64,000 bases of DNA from Clostridia bacterium (GTDB lineage Bacteria; Bacillota; Clostridia; TANB77; CAG-508): NCBI GenBank assembly GCA_017517685.1, contig JAFWYK010000007.1:62001-126000 (forward strand), in the 5' to 3' direction. Both the position numbers and the translations under genes were made by a program. This document shows, piece by piece, positions 17,553 through 26,299 of this stretch. The notes beneath the pieces were generated by a model. It was not told where the DNA came from. It ran no database searches and worked only from the letters and a program-made list of their open reading frames with translations. The first letter of the stretch is position 1; the number at the start of each line of letters is the position of its first letter.

Positions 17553-19181
17553 ATGGAAAGAAAAGATTTAGCAAATTTAATATTCCCAGACGCAAAGGAT
17601 TATACTTACTATGAAGAAAAATATGTAGCAAGATCTTTACCAGAGGGTGCAGTTGTTACAAGATTTGCTCCAAGTCCAACAGGATTTGTTCATATAGGTG
17701 GTATTTATCAAAGTTTAATCGCTAGACTTATGACTAAAGATCAAGGTGTATTCTTTGTAAGAATCGAGGATACAGATCAGAAAAGAGAAGTCGAAGGTGG
17801 AACAAAACAGATCATTGATGCATTATATGATTTTGATTTAGCTCCAAATGAATATGTTGATGAAAACGATGTTGACCATGGTGAATACGGCCCATATAAA
17901 CAATCATTAAGAAAAGAAATTTATCATTCATATGCTAAAAAATTATTAGAAGAAGGTAATGCATATCCATGTTTCTGTTCACCAGAAGATTTAGATGCTA
18001 TCAGAAATGATCAAGAAAAAGCAAAAGAAAGAACTGGTTATTATGGAAAATGGACAAAATGTAGAAACATGCCAGTAGATATGGCTATAGAAAGAATTAA
18101 AAATGGTGATCCATATATCGTAAGATTTAAATCACCAGGAAATCCAGATAAAAAAATTAAACATAAAGACGTTATTAAAGGTGCTGTTGATTTTCCTGAA
18201 AATGATCAAGATATAGTTATCATTAAATCAGATGGACTTCCAACATATCACTTTGCACATGCTGTTGATGATCATTTAATGCAAACAAACTTAGTAATAA
18301 GAGGAGATGAGTGGTTAGCTTCAGTTCCATTACATTTACAATTATTCTATGTACTTGGATTTAAATCACCAAAATACGCACACATTGCTCCAATGATGAA
18401 AGTTGATGGAGAAGGAAAACGTAAATTAAGTAAGAGAAAAGATCCAGAGTCAGCAGTTGGATATTATAAAGAAGAAGGTATTCCAAAACAATCAGTATTA
18501 GAATATTTAATGAATATTGCAAATTCAAATTTTGAAATTTGGAGAAAACAAAACCAAGATAAATCAATGTATGAATTTGATTTTGATATTAAGAAAATGG
18601 GTGTAAGTGGTGCATTATTCGATATGGTTAAGATGCTTGATGTATCTAAAAATGTTATTTCTAGATATACAGCAGAAGAAGTATATGATGCTTCTTTAAC
18701 TTGGGCTAAAGAATATGATGAAGAATTAGCTGCAATGCTTGAGAATAAAGAATATGCTTTAAAAGTATTAAGCATTGAAAGAGGAAATGCAAAACCAAGA
18801 AAAGATATTGCAAAATGGTCTGATGTTAAAAATACAATTTGTTACATGTATCCAGATAAATTTGATAAAAATGGTGAATTTGAATATCAAAAAGTAACAG
18901 ATAAAGATGAAATTGATAACATCGTAAAAACATATTTTGAAAAATATTATAACCCAGCAGATGATAAACAAGCTTGGTTTGATAAAATGAAAGACTTAGC
19001 AGAAGAAATGGGATATTGCCGTGAAGTAAAAGAATATAAAGCAAACCCAGATGCATATAAAGGTCATGTTGGAGATATCTCAACTGTAATTAGAGTTAAA
19101 TTAACAGGAAGATGCAATACACCAGATTTATATGAAATTATGCAAGTTTTAGGATTAGATGAAATTAAAAATAGAATTTAA
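17553..19181 (+). CDS. gltX: glutamyl-tRNA synthetase
   Basis: 542 aa. It has the class I signatures FAPSPTGFVHIGG (HIGH-like) near residue 41 and KLSKRKD (KMSKS-like) near residue 292, together with RIEDTDQKR and the LPTYHFAHAVDDHLM segment of glutamate-binding synthetases. It charges tRNA-Glu with glutamate, and in many Bacillota also tRNA-Gln for later amidation. Which applies here is not visible. It is about 55-60 residues longer than the usual bacterial enzyme, mainly in the C-terminal anticodon-binding half. It is monocistronic, with its own promoter and terminator. The ribosome binding site is AAGGAGAG. Confidence 0.95.
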   Translation: MERKDLANLIFPDAKDYTYYEEKYVARSLPEGAVVTRFAPSPTGFVHIGGIYQSLIARLMTKDQGVFFVRIEDTDQKREVEGGTKQIIDALYDFDLAPNEYVDENDVDHGEYGPYKQSLRKEIYHSYAKKLLEEGNAYPCFCSPEDLDAIRNDQEKAKERTGYYGKWTKCRNMPVDMAIERIKNGDPYIVRFKSPGNPDKKIKHKDVIKGAVDFPENDQDIVIIKSDGLPTYHFAHAVDDHLMQTNLVIRGDEWLASVPLHLQLFYVLGFKSPKYAHIAPMMKVDGEGKRKLSKRKDPESAVGYYKEEGIPKQSVLEYLMNIANSNFEIWRKQNQDKSMYEFDFDIKKMGVSGALFDMVKMLDVSKNVISRYTAEEVYDASLTWAKEYDEELAAMLENKEYALKVLSIERGNAKPRKDIAKWSDVKNTICYMYPDKFDKNGEFEYQKVTDKDEIDNIVKTYFEKYYNPADDKQAWFDKMKDLAEEMGYCREVKEYKANPDAYKGHVGDISTVIRVKLTGRCNTPDLYEIMQVLGLDEIKNRI

Positions 19182-19190
19182 TTTTAGTAA

Positions 19191-19223
19191 GAAGAGGCAA
19201 GAAGAAAATCTTGCTTCTTTTTT
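19191..19223 (+). terminator. terminator after gltX
   Basis: GAAGAGGCAAGA (19191-19202) pairs with TCTTGCTTCTTT from 19209 (with G-T pairs), then a T-run to 19223. Confidence 0.8.
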
Positions 19224-19249
19224 ATTTAGAAAATTAAATTATGTTAACC

Positions 19250-19278
19250 TTGAAAAAAGATGAGATTTATGTTATAAT
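19250..19278 (+). promoter_or_regulatory. promoter of the 19324 gene
   Basis: TTGAAA (19250-19255), 17-nt spacer, TATAAT (19273-19278), with TGT before the -10. Confidence 0.75.
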
Positions 19279-19323
19279 ATTAAAGGTAACTCGTTGTCCT
19301 GTAGCAAGTTAGGAGGTAATATT

Positions 19324-19647
19324 ATGATTAACTTGTTTAAAAAGAAACCGATAACATATGTAAAAGAAAGTACAATGGAGGAGGTTTACCAACAGGAACA
19401 CTACTATAGACTTACTATAGTAGACAAAGCTGGAGCAATGAAAAAAGTAGAAGATCAAGATGCACTCATGGAACGATTATTTGAAGCGATGAAAAATCGT
19501 AGATTAAAAATAGTTTTAAGAGATGTATTTGGACTTTCTTATGAATATCTTTTAGAAGTTTCTGGTTTTGGTTGTGATCGGATCGTCGATGTAGTAATTA
19601 CTAAAAAAAGTCGATTTGATTATTCGCTGTTTTGGAGCTGCTTTTAA
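19324..19647 (+). CDS. unknown 107-aa protein
   Basis: The start is placed at ATG 19324, which has AGGAGG 7 nt upstream. An in-frame TTG at 19294 lies before that site and is rejected. The protein is small, soluble and mixed alpha/beta (MINLFKKKPITYVKES, then VDKAGAMKKVEDQDALMERLFEAM, then a basic RRLKIVLRDVFG segment). No family is recognised. Its last codons and stop lie within a long hairpin (19623-19670). A DUF951 gene follows. Confidence 0.6.
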   Translation: MINLFKKKPITYVKESTMEEVYQQEHYYRLTIVDKAGAMKKVEDQDALMERLFEAMKNRRLKIVLRDVFGLSYEYLLEVSGFGCDRIVDVVITKKSRFDYSLFWSCF

Positions 19648-19670
19648 GTAGCTTCGCTGGAAACAGCGAA
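19623..19670 (+). repeat. two-tier hairpin overlapping the stop codon
   Basis: TTCGCTGTTT (19623-19632) is perfectly complementary to AAACAGCGAA (19661-19670). Inside, AGCTGCTT (19636-19643) pairs with AAGTAGCT (19646-19653). The TAA stop (19645-19647) is at the tip. There is no U-run after it, so it is probably a regulatory or stabilising structure rather than a terminator. Confidence 0.6.
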
Positions 19671-19710
19671 AAGAAAAAGCGAGTTAAATTTACGAGTTGA
19701 GGATAAAATT

Positions 19711-19890
19711 ATGGAATATAATATTGGTGATATAGTAAAAACAAAAAAAGGACATCCATGTGGTTCAAGTGAGTGGGAAATAACAAGAGTAGGTGTTGAT
19801 TTTAAGCTTAAATGTTGTGGATGTGATCATGTTATAGTAATGCAAAGAGAAAAAGCTTTAAAAGCGATTGTAAAGAAAATAGAAAGATAG
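19711..19890 (+). CDS. DUF951 family small protein
   Basis: 59 aa, start ATG 19711 after GTTGAGGA. The sequence reads MEYNIGDIVKTKKGHPCG, then SSEWEITRVGVDFKLKCCGC, then MQREK and a basic end. The conserved GDIVxxKKxHPCG, the W-E-x-x-R-x-G-x-D-F motif and the C-x-x-C pair are the signature of DUF951, a small nucleic-acid-binding-like family common in Bacillota. Its function is not established. It lies between an unknown gene and a GNAT gene, apparently in one operon. Confidence 0.88.
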   Translation: MEYNIGDIVKTKKGHPCGSSEWEITRVGVDFKLKCCGCDHVIVMQREKALKAIVKKIER

Positions 19891-19902
19891 TAAAGGGGTA
19901 TA

Positions 19903-20409
19903 ATGAAGAAACAAAGGGTAAGATTAAGATTATATAAAGATGCAGATTTTGAATTTTTACATGGTCTTCTTAGTGATGAAGCAACCAAAAAATATTTTCC
20001 TTTCATGTATACAACAGTAAGAGAGCAAACTTTTATTAGATTAAGAACAAGAGAAGAAGATCAAAGATGGGGATGTAATACAAGATATGTTATAGAAGAT
20101 AAATCATTAAAAAAACCAGTTGGAGAAATTTCTGGAAGAGTTGCAAAAGATGATTCGGAGTGTATGGAACTTGCAATTTTAGTTCATCCTGATTTTAGAG
20201 GACAAGGTTATGCTAAAGATGGAGCCGTTGCATTTATTGCAAAAATGAGAGAACTAAAACCAGAGATAACAAAATTTAGAATGGAAATAGAAGAATCAAA
20301 TAAAGCATCACAAGCTGTAGCAAAAAAGTTAGAGTTTAAGTTAAAGTCTACAAGAGAAATTGGAAGAAGTAAAACTAAGATGGAAACTTGGGAAGATAGA
20401 GAAGATTAA
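19903..20409 (+). CDS. GNAT-family N-acetyltransferase
   Basis: 168 aa with the Acetyltransf_3 pattern: an N-terminal LRLYKDADFEFLHGLLSDE segment, the central LAILVHPDFRGQGYAKDG motif A (residues about 86-103) that binds acetyl-CoA pyrophosphate, and a C-terminal EESNKASQAVAKKLEFK motif B. The acceptor is unknown; proteins of this subtype acetylate ribosomal proteins or small amines. The start has an AAAGGGG site. It ends the operon at a bidirectional terminator. Confidence 0.85.
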   Translation: MKKQRVRLRLYKDADFEFLHGLLSDEATKKYFPFMYTTVREQTFIRLRTREEDQRWGCNTRYVIEDKSLKKPVGEISGRVAKDDSECMELAILVHPDFRGQGYAKDGAVAFIAKMRELKPEITKFRMEIEESNKASQAVAKKLEFKLKSTREIGRSKTKMETWEDRED

Positions 20410-20410
20410 A

Positions 20411-20446
20411 AAAGACAGATTTTATTTTTTAAAATCTGTCTTTTTT
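20411..20446. terminator. bidirectional terminator between convergent genes
   Basis: AGACAGATTTTA and TAAAATCTGTCT pair with a T loop, flanked by an A-run on the left and a T-run on the right. It serves both the GNAT gene and the - strand gene that ends at 20449. Confidence 0.85.
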
Positions 20447-20448
20447 CT

Positions 20449-22263
20449 TTAATATTGCGAACTAAAATAAAGTGGTTCAATAGTATCAGGAGACTTAACT
20501 AGCATTAAGTTTCCTTCAATATCGAATTTCATAAAATAAATAGGGTTACTAACTAAATTTTTATATATTAATGCAGTTTCAAACGTTTCTTTTGTAACAA
20601 ATGAAACGTTGTTTTCTGGAGTTATTATTATCATGATTATATCATTATAGTTATAAAATTGTGTGCCATCTACGTAAGATATATCTGATAATATCTCAGG
20701 GATATTATTCATTTTATTTGTTTCAAAGCTTTCTACATTAATTAAATAGAAGCCATCATCTTCCACATAAATTGGTATTTGCTTTAATAATAAATCAGGA
20801 TCATAGAATAAATCTTCTTGAAGTTTACTTGTTTTAAATTGTGTTTCAACTAATACTGGTCTAGTATTCAAGAAATGTGGTTGATAAGGTATTTGATACA
20901 TGTAATCATCAGAAAAAACTATTAAAAAGTCTTCTGTTGGTATCCAATTATCTATATCAAAATCACTAACATAAATTAAAGTGTCATTATAATAGAAGTG
21001 GTATAAACTATTGTCGATAGATGAATCAACTGATTTGTGATAATTTAATGTGATAAAATTATCTTTTATCTTTTTAGTTTCACTAAAAGGTATATCTGTT
21101 AGATTTGGGTGTTCAACTTTTAAAACATGTCTAAACTCTTTTGTTACATAGTTAAATGAACTTAAGTATAATTTTCCGTTTTCATTTATTACATAATCAA
21201 AAGTTGGTGATTGTTTTTTTTCAGAAAAATTATAAGAATATAACGTTTGATCAATTAATAGAGTAACTAGTTTGGTTTCTATATCATACATATAGAATTT
21301 ACAATTCTCTCTAGCCTCTGAATAATCTAAATTAAGTGACGGATATACAAAATAAATAGTATCGTCATTTTTATAAGTTATTTCTATTCGAGATTCATCC
21401 AAATTAGAACCATCAGGTAAATATGCACTGCCCATTATACTTTCAGCATTTCCAGTTAATGTAATATCAGAATATTTATTTAATTGTTGAGTTCTTTTAT
21501 TTCCAACGTATATTTCATTTTCTGAAAAAATATATGTAGAATAGTTTGATAAATTTTTTGATGTTTTTTCAGGTGTGTTGCTTGGAAATACTTTTAGAAT
21601 ATTATTATCGTTATTATATGTTTGGTTATTTGTTGTTTTTTGTTCTGTTTTTTGGGCATGATATATATCTTGTCTAATTGAAACTAAATGATGATAACCT
21701 ACAGTAACAAATGTAAATACAATTAGTAAAATAATTAGTATAGGCGTACGAGAAATAGGTTCAGATGATTTCAATTTTTCAAAATTATTATTAAATATAT
21801 GAAGTACAATTTTTATATATATAAATCCTGCAATAATATCAAAAACTGCTATTATTATATTATTTTCATAAAAAGTTGGAAGATAGTCACTAAAAATGAT
21901 GTTTTCTATTATAGAAAGATCAATAAGTGCTACTATAAAGTTAAAACCTATTGAAAATATAAAATGAATTAATAATACAATTTTTAACATTAACATAAAG
22001 GAAGATCTAAATGTTTCTGGTGTTTTTAATCTTAAATTATATTTTTGGCATAAGTTTTTAAATGTTTGAATATATATAAGATACATTGCAATAATGCTGC
22101 CTAGAGCAAATAATAATCCAGTACCAGTTCTAGTACCAAGTCCGTTTAAAATATTTGGTATAACATAAAAATAAATTAATGCATATGAAATGAATTTGTT
22201 TACTATACTAGATATGTATAGTCCATTAAATTCATTATTGCTTATTTTCGTATCGTAAAGCAT
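20449..22263 (-). CDS. unknown multi-span membrane protein with large extracytoplasmic domain
   Basis: 604 aa. There are about five hydrophobic spans in the first 195 residues (around 20-42, 47-68, 90-115, 137-157 and 172-193). They are followed by a roughly 400-residue polar domain rich in Tyr, Asn and Asp with beta-type periodicity, predicted to be outside the cell. The N-terminal four-span block resembles integral-membrane modules seen in YIP1/RDD-like proteins, but I cannot assign it. The start has AAGGAG seven nt upstream and its promoter is divergent from the serS leader. The ligand or role of the outer domain is unknown. Confidence 0.75.
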   Translation of the reverse strand: MLYDTKISNNEFNGLYISSIVNKFISYALIYFYVIPNILNGLGTRTGTGLLFALGSIIAMYLIYIQTFKNLCQKYNLRLKTPETFRSSFMLMLKIVLLIHFIFSIGFNFIVALIDLSIIENIIFSDYLPTFYENNIIIAVFDIIAGFIYIKIVLHIFNNNFEKLKSSEPISRTPILIILLIVFTFVTVGYHHLVSIRQDIYHAQKTEQKTTNNQTYNNDNNILKVFPSNTPEKTSKNLSNYSTYIFSENEIYVGNKRTQQLNKYSDITLTGNAESIMGSAYLPDGSNLDESRIEITYKNDDTIYFVYPSLNLDYSEARENCKFYMYDIETKLVTLLIDQTLYSYNFSEKKQSPTFDYVINENGKLYLSSFNYVTKEFRHVLKVEHPNLTDIPFSETKKIKDNFITLNYHKSVDSSIDNSLYHFYYNDTLIYVSDFDIDNWIPTEDFLIVFSDDYMYQIPYQPHFLNTRPVLVETQFKTSKLQEDLFYDPDLLLKQIPIYVEDDGFYLINVESFETNKMNNIPEILSDISYVDGTQFYNYNDIIMIIITPENNVSFVTKETFETALIYKNLVSNPIYFMKFDIEGNLMLVKSPDTIEPLYFSSQY

Positions 22264-22296
22264 AATAATACTCCTTAAAATAATTGCTATATTAAA

Positions 22297-22325
22297 ATTA
22301 TATCTATAAAAAACAATTAATTCAA
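22297..22325 (-). promoter_or_regulatory. promoter of the 20449-22263 gene
   Basis: On the - strand: TTGAAT, 17-nt spacer, TATAAT (+ strand 22320-22325 and 22297-22302). Confidence 0.7.
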
Positions 22326-22335
22326 TAAAAATATA

Positions 22336-22364
22336 TTTACAAATGAAGAAAGTTATGTTATCAT
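22336..22364 (+). promoter_or_regulatory. promoter of the T-box operon
   Basis: TTTACA (22336-22341), 17-nt spacer, TATCAT (22359-22364), with TGT before the -10. Confidence 0.65.
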
Positions 22365-22374
22365 AATTTACATA

Positions 22375-22604
22375 AGTTATTAAGCGATTGATTAAGAGCT
22401 AAGTAATAAACTAACTTATTTATAGAGAACTTACGGTTGGTGCAAGTAAGTATAAGTGTTTATGAAATCTACTCTTAAGAGCTTTCTAGAAAACTAGACC
22501 GAGTAGTTGCAGGTTATAGCAATTGTTTAAAGATATAAAAAAAGGTGGTACCGCGAAAATATAATCGCCCTTATATAGATATAATCTATGTAAGGGTATT
22601 TTTG
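22375..22604 (+). promoter_or_regulatory. T-box leader, serine type
   Basis: The hallmark T-box sequence AAAGGTGGTACCGCG is at 22541-22555. It is followed by a terminator (22568-22580 with 22584-22596, then TATTTTTG). Upstream, stem I carries a GGTTGGTGC apical segment and the specifier context TATGAAATCTACTC. Reading TCT as the specifier codon gives serine, consistent with serS downstream. Uncharged tRNA-Ser would pair with the specifier and the UGGU bulge, stabilise the antiterminator and allow transcription of the two DUF1653 genes and serS. Confidence 0.93.
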
Positions 22605-22638
22605 TTTTTTAGGCCCTAATATTTTAAGGAGGATTCAA

Positions 22639-22899
22639 ATGGAAGAAGTAAAAATTGGAAGAGTGTATCGTCACTTTAAAGGAAATTATTATTTTGTTGA
22701 GAATGTAGCATTAGATTCGGAAACAAAAGAAAGAATAGTAGTGTATAAACCACTATATCCAAGAGATGACTCCCAAATTTGGGTTAGAAGAGAAGCAATG
22801 TTTTTAGAGGAAATACCTGAAAGACCAGATAATATTACAGGTCAAAAACATAGATTTGAATATGTTGAAGAATTATCAAAAGATTATACTAAAAAATAG
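22639..22899 (+). CDS. DUF1653 family protein
   Basis: 86 aa with the family pattern: KIGRVYRHFKGNYYFVENVA, then the S-E-T-K-E-R-I-V-V-Y-x-x-L-Y stretch, then IWVRREAMFLEEI and a terminal GQKHRFE. DUF1653 proteins are short beta-rich proteins of unknown function. It is the first gene after the serine T-box, so it should be induced by serine starvation. It is 35-40% identical by eye to the next gene. The ribosome binding site is AAGGAGG. Confidence 0.85.
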   Translation: MEEVKIGRVYRHFKGNYYFVENVALDSETKERIVVYKPLYPRDDSQIWVRREAMFLEEIPERPDNITGQKHRFEYVEELSKDYTKK

Positions 22900-22913
22900 T
22901 AGGAGGGTTTAAG

Positions 22914-23144
22914 ATGGAAAAAGTAGAAGTTGGAAGAAAGTATAAACATTTCAAAGGTCATGAAATTGAAGTGCTTGGAATTGCAAAACACTCCGAGACT
23001 TTAGAAAACATGGTAATTTATACACATTTAGGAACAGGTGATATGTGGGCAAGACCAGAAGCAATGTTCTTAGAAGATGAAGACGTAAGTCAAAAACCAG
23101 GTAATGTTACTGGACAAAAACATAGATTTGAATTAATGGATTAA
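22914..23144 (+). CDS. DUF1653 family protein (tandem paralog)
   Basis: 76 aa. It has the same order of motifs as its neighbour (VGRKYKHFKGHEIEVLGIA, SETLENMVIYTHL, MWARPEAMFLED, GQKHRFELM), but lacks the neighbour's C-terminal extension and a few central residues. The 14-nt gap and AGGAGG site indicate the same transcript, so the pair probably arose by tandem duplication. The function is unknown. Confidence 0.85.
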   Translation: MEKVEVGRKYKHFKGHEIEVLGIAKHSETLENMVIYTHLGTGDMWARPEAMFLEDEDVSQKPGNVTGQKHRFELMD

Positions 23145-23159
23145 GAGGAGAGAAGAAAT

Positions 23160-24443
23160 ATGATAGATATAAAATTATTAAGAGAAAACCCAGAAATGGT
23201 TAAAGAAAATATTAAAAGAAAGTTTCAAGATCACAAATTAGTATTAGTTGATGAAGTATTAGCTTTAGATAAAGAATCAAGAGAATTAACATTAATGTGT
23301 GATGAATTAAGAATGAAAAGAAATGCCATCAGTAAAGAAATTGGTGGATTAATGGCTCAAGGTAAAAAAGATGAAGCTGAAGCTAAAAAAGAAGAAGTAA
23401 ATAAAATTAATGAAAAATTAATGGCTAATGAAGGAAAAGAAGCTAATTTAAAAGAAGAAATCAAAGAAAGAATGATGAAAATACCAAATATTATGGATGC
23501 ATCTGTTCCAATAGGAAAAGATGATTCAGAAAATGTTGAAAATGAAAAATTTGGTGAACCAGTTGTACCAGCTTATGAAATACCACACCACGCAGATATT
23601 ATTGAAGCATTAGGTGGAATTGATAAAGAAAGTGCTGGAAGAACAAGTGGTAACGGATTCTATTTCTTACTTGGAAATGTAGCTAGACTTCATGAAGCTA
23701 TGATAGCTTATGCAAGAGACTTTATGATTAACAAAGGATTCACATATTGTATTCCACCATTTATGATTAGATCTGATGTTGTTAATGGAGTTATGTCTTT
23801 TGAAGAATTAGAAGCTATGATGTATAAAATTGAAGGTGAAGATCTTTATTTAATTGGTACAAGTGAACACTCAATGATTGGTAAATTTAAAGGACAAATT
23901 TTAAAAGAAGAAGATTTACCAGTTGCTATAACAGGATACTCTCCATGTTTTAGAAAAGAAGTTGGATCTCATGGTATTGAAGAAAGAGGACTTTATAGAG
24001 TTCATCAATTCGAAAAACAAGAGATGATAGTTCTTTGTAAAGCAGAAGATCAAATGGATTGGTATAATAAAATGTGGTCATACACAGTAGAATTCTTTAG
24101 AAGTTTAGATGTTCCAGTTAGAACATTAGAATGTTGCAGTGGTGATTTAGCAGATCTAAAAGTTAAATCTTGCGATGTTGAAGCTTGGAGCCCAAGACAA
24201 CAAAAATATTTTGAAGTAGGAAGCTGCTCAACACTTGGTGATGCTCAAGCAAGAAGACTTGGAATTAGAGCAAAAGGAGAAAAAGGAAATTATTTAGTAG
24301 CTACATTAAATAATACAGTTGTTGCTTCTCCAAGAGGATTAATTGCTGTTTTAGAAAATAATTATCAAGAAGACGGAACAATTAAAGTTCCAGAAGTATT
24401 ATGGCCATATATGGGTGGTACAAAAGAAATTAAAAAAGTATAG
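23160..24443 (+). CDS. serS: seryl-tRNA synthetase
   Basis: 427 aa. The N-terminal long coiled-coil arm (about residues 28-110) that grips the tRNA-Ser variable arm begins with MIDIKLLRENPEMVKENI. The class II catalytic core has motif 2, PCFRKEVGSHGIEERGLYR, near residues 262-280, and a C-terminal motif 3 with LNNTVVASPRGLIAVLENN near 380-400. The T-G-T-S-E-H serine-binding segment is present. Motif 3 here (N-N-T-V-V-A-S-P-R) differs from the usual bacterial G-S-G-L-A-V-G-R and looks more like an archaeal-type form. Expression is controlled by the T-box. The start follows AGAGGAGAG. Confidence 0.95.
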   Translation: MIDIKLLRENPEMVKENIKRKFQDHKLVLVDEVLALDKESRELTLMCDELRMKRNAISKEIGGLMAQGKKDEAEAKKEEVNKINEKLMANEGKEANLKEEIKERMMKIPNIMDASVPIGKDDSENVENEKFGEPVVPAYEIPHHADIIEALGGIDKESAGRTSGNGFYFLLGNVARLHEAMIAYARDFMINKGFTYCIPPFMIRSDVVNGVMSFEELEAMMYKIEGEDLYLIGTSEHSMIGKFKGQILKEEDLPVAITGYSPCFRKEVGSHGIEERGLYRVHQFEKQEMIVLCKAEDQMDWYNKMWSYTVEFFRSLDVPVRTLECCSGDLADLKVKSCDVEAWSPRQQKYFEVGSCSTLGDAQARRLGIRAKGEKGNYLVATLNNTVVASPRGLIAVLENNYQEDGTIKVPEVLWPYMGGTKEIKKV

Positions 24444-24453
24444 GTAAAAATTA

Positions 24454-26286
24454 ATGGGAAATGATATTAAAATTTTTAAGGAAGTAAAACAGATAACACT
24501 TAATGTACTTATAGCTGTTACAGTATTTTATGTATTAGATATTTTCTTTAAGCTATCGCGTTGGGGATATTATTATATCTCCGAGCATAGCTTGGTGTTT
24601 TCGATTTTAATTAGTTCTGTAGTATTTACATTTTTTTGGGCACTTACTAAGAAAACATCTAAAGCAACTCAAGCGAGTTACATATTAATATTTGTACTTG
24701 GGTTTATAAATTATTTTAAAATGAAATTTACTGATGAACCACTGTATTTTTCAGATATCAATTTTCTTTCTAATATTGGTGATATTTCAGGTTTAGCATT
24801 TGGAAATTTATCAGTAGTTTTAATATTAAAAATAATAGGAGTTTTCTTAATTTTTGCATCAGTGTTATATTTGATATATAGATTAATTAAGAAAAATGAT
24901 TATGAACTAAAATCAAAGAAAATAAGAATTGCGATTGTAGTGATTGATATAATAATTCTTTTAGTTTTATTTATACCATCTGCTACAACAAAGAATTTGT
25001 TTTTAAAAGTATTTTTTAATATATCTTCATATCAAGATTTTGGATCATATACAACAAATAGATCTTATTATAATAGACATGGATTTATAAATGGTATGTA
25101 TGGAGTATATTTAAATAATATATTTACAGAGCCAGAAGGATATGATGATACTTTACTTACAAAAGAAGTAGAAAATGCAAAGGTAGATGTTAAAAAGTTT
25201 GGCAAACCAAATGTTATTACTTTATTTTCAGAATCAATGTGGGATATAACTTTAATAGATGAAGCAAAGCTTAATGTAGATCCACTTTCTGAATTTAAAA
25301 ATCTAAAAAAAGTAGGGAAGCCAATTAGTATTATTACACCATCTTATGGTGGTATGTCAGAGAATGTTGCATTTGAGTATTTAACAGGAGCAAACTTAAA
25401 TTATTTCTCAATAGGGTATATACCAGTTGTTTCTTTGTATAAAAGAGCTGGAAGTGAAAATGCTCCATCAATTGTAAAAGGATTCATGGATGCGGGATAT
25501 ACATCTGAGGTAATATTTGCAAAAGATTATTATGATTCAGAGAAAGCATATAAGAAAATTGGATTCGAAAAGTTTACTGAACTTTGCAAAGATGATGATG
25601 AACCATATGTTTCTGATGATTATAGTGTAAATCAAATTATTGATAGATTAGAAAATAAAGGTGATAAGCCACTATTTTGTATGCTATCAACAATAGAAGC
25701 TCATATGCCATTTACAGATGATAGATATGAAAAATATGATGTTAATATAGAATCAACAGAATTATCTGATGCTGAAAATGTTGTAATAAAAACATATTCA
25801 CAATGTATGTATAATACTGATAAGGCAATTAAGAAATTATATGATTATATTCAAACATTTGATGAACCTACAATACTTATAGTTATGAGTGATCATTTAC
25901 CATTTTTATTTACAGATGATAGTAATAATATAGTAGATTTTGCAAGATACTTTTCAACTGATGATGAACTAGTAAATTGTTATAGACTTTATAATACAGA
26001 AGGTATTGTTCTTGCAAATTATGATATATCAGAAATGGAAGTACCAGCTTATTTAGGTACAGACCAAATATTAACAACAGTTGCAAACCAACTTGATATA
26101 AAATTAGATTCATATTATAGCTGGCTTTATACTAAAAAAGATGTTATTTCTGGAACAAACAGATTTATATCTTTTGATAAAGAAGGAAAAGTTTATGAAA
26201 CACAAAGTTTAGAATCTAAACAAAAAGAGTGGTTTAAACAAAGAGACTTAATGCAATATAAGTATTTTATTAATACAGATAAATAA
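24454..26286 (+). CDS. LtaS/MdoB-like membrane sulfatase (phosphoglycerol transferase-like)
   Basis: 610 aa. There are about five N-terminal membrane spans (residues 15-195), then an extracytoplasmic alkaline-phosphatase-superfamily domain. Metal and active-site segments are NVITLFSESMWD, PSYGGMSENVAFEYLTG and VMSDHLPF. LtaS-type enzymes transfer glycerol-phosphate from phosphatidylglycerol onto lipoteichoic acid or related glycans. The usual Thr nucleophile position appears to be a Ser or shifted Thr in the GGMSEN segment. It starts 10 nt after serS with a poor ribosome binding site, suggesting translational coupling. The precise polymer is not known. Confidence 0.8.
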   Translation: MGNDIKIFKEVKQITLNVLIAVTVFYVLDIFFKLSRWGYYYISEHSLVFSILISSVVFTFFWALTKKTSKATQASYILIFVLGFINYFKMKFTDEPLYFSDINFLSNIGDISGLAFGNLSVVLILKIIGVFLIFASVLYLIYRLIKKNDYELKSKKIRIAIVVIDIIILLVLFIPSATTKNLFLKVFFNISSYQDFGSYTTNRSYYNRHGFINGMYGVYLNNIFTEPEGYDDTLLTKEVENAKVDVKKFGKPNVITLFSESMWDITLIDEAKLNVDPLSEFKNLKKVGKPISIITPSYGGMSENVAFEYLTGANLNYFSIGYIPVVSLYKRAGSENAPSIVKGFMDAGYTSEVIFAKDYYDSEKAYKKIGFEKFTELCKDDDEPYVSDDYSVNQIIDRLENKGDKPLFCMLSTIEAHMPFTDDRYEKYDVNIESTELSDAENVVIKTYSQCMYNTDKAIKKLYDYIQTFDEPTILIVMSDHLPFLFTDDSNNIVDFARYFSTDDELVNCYRLYNTEGIVLANYDISEMEVPAYLGTDQILTTVANQLDIKLDSYYSWLYTKKDVISGTNRFISFDKEGKVYETQSLESKQKEWFKQRDLMQYKYFINTDK

Positions 26287-26299
26287 AGGAGATAATAAA

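Noticed and set aside
18361..19083. - strand ORFs inside gltX
   Set aside because: They are antisense to a well-supported synthetase and carry no signals of their own.
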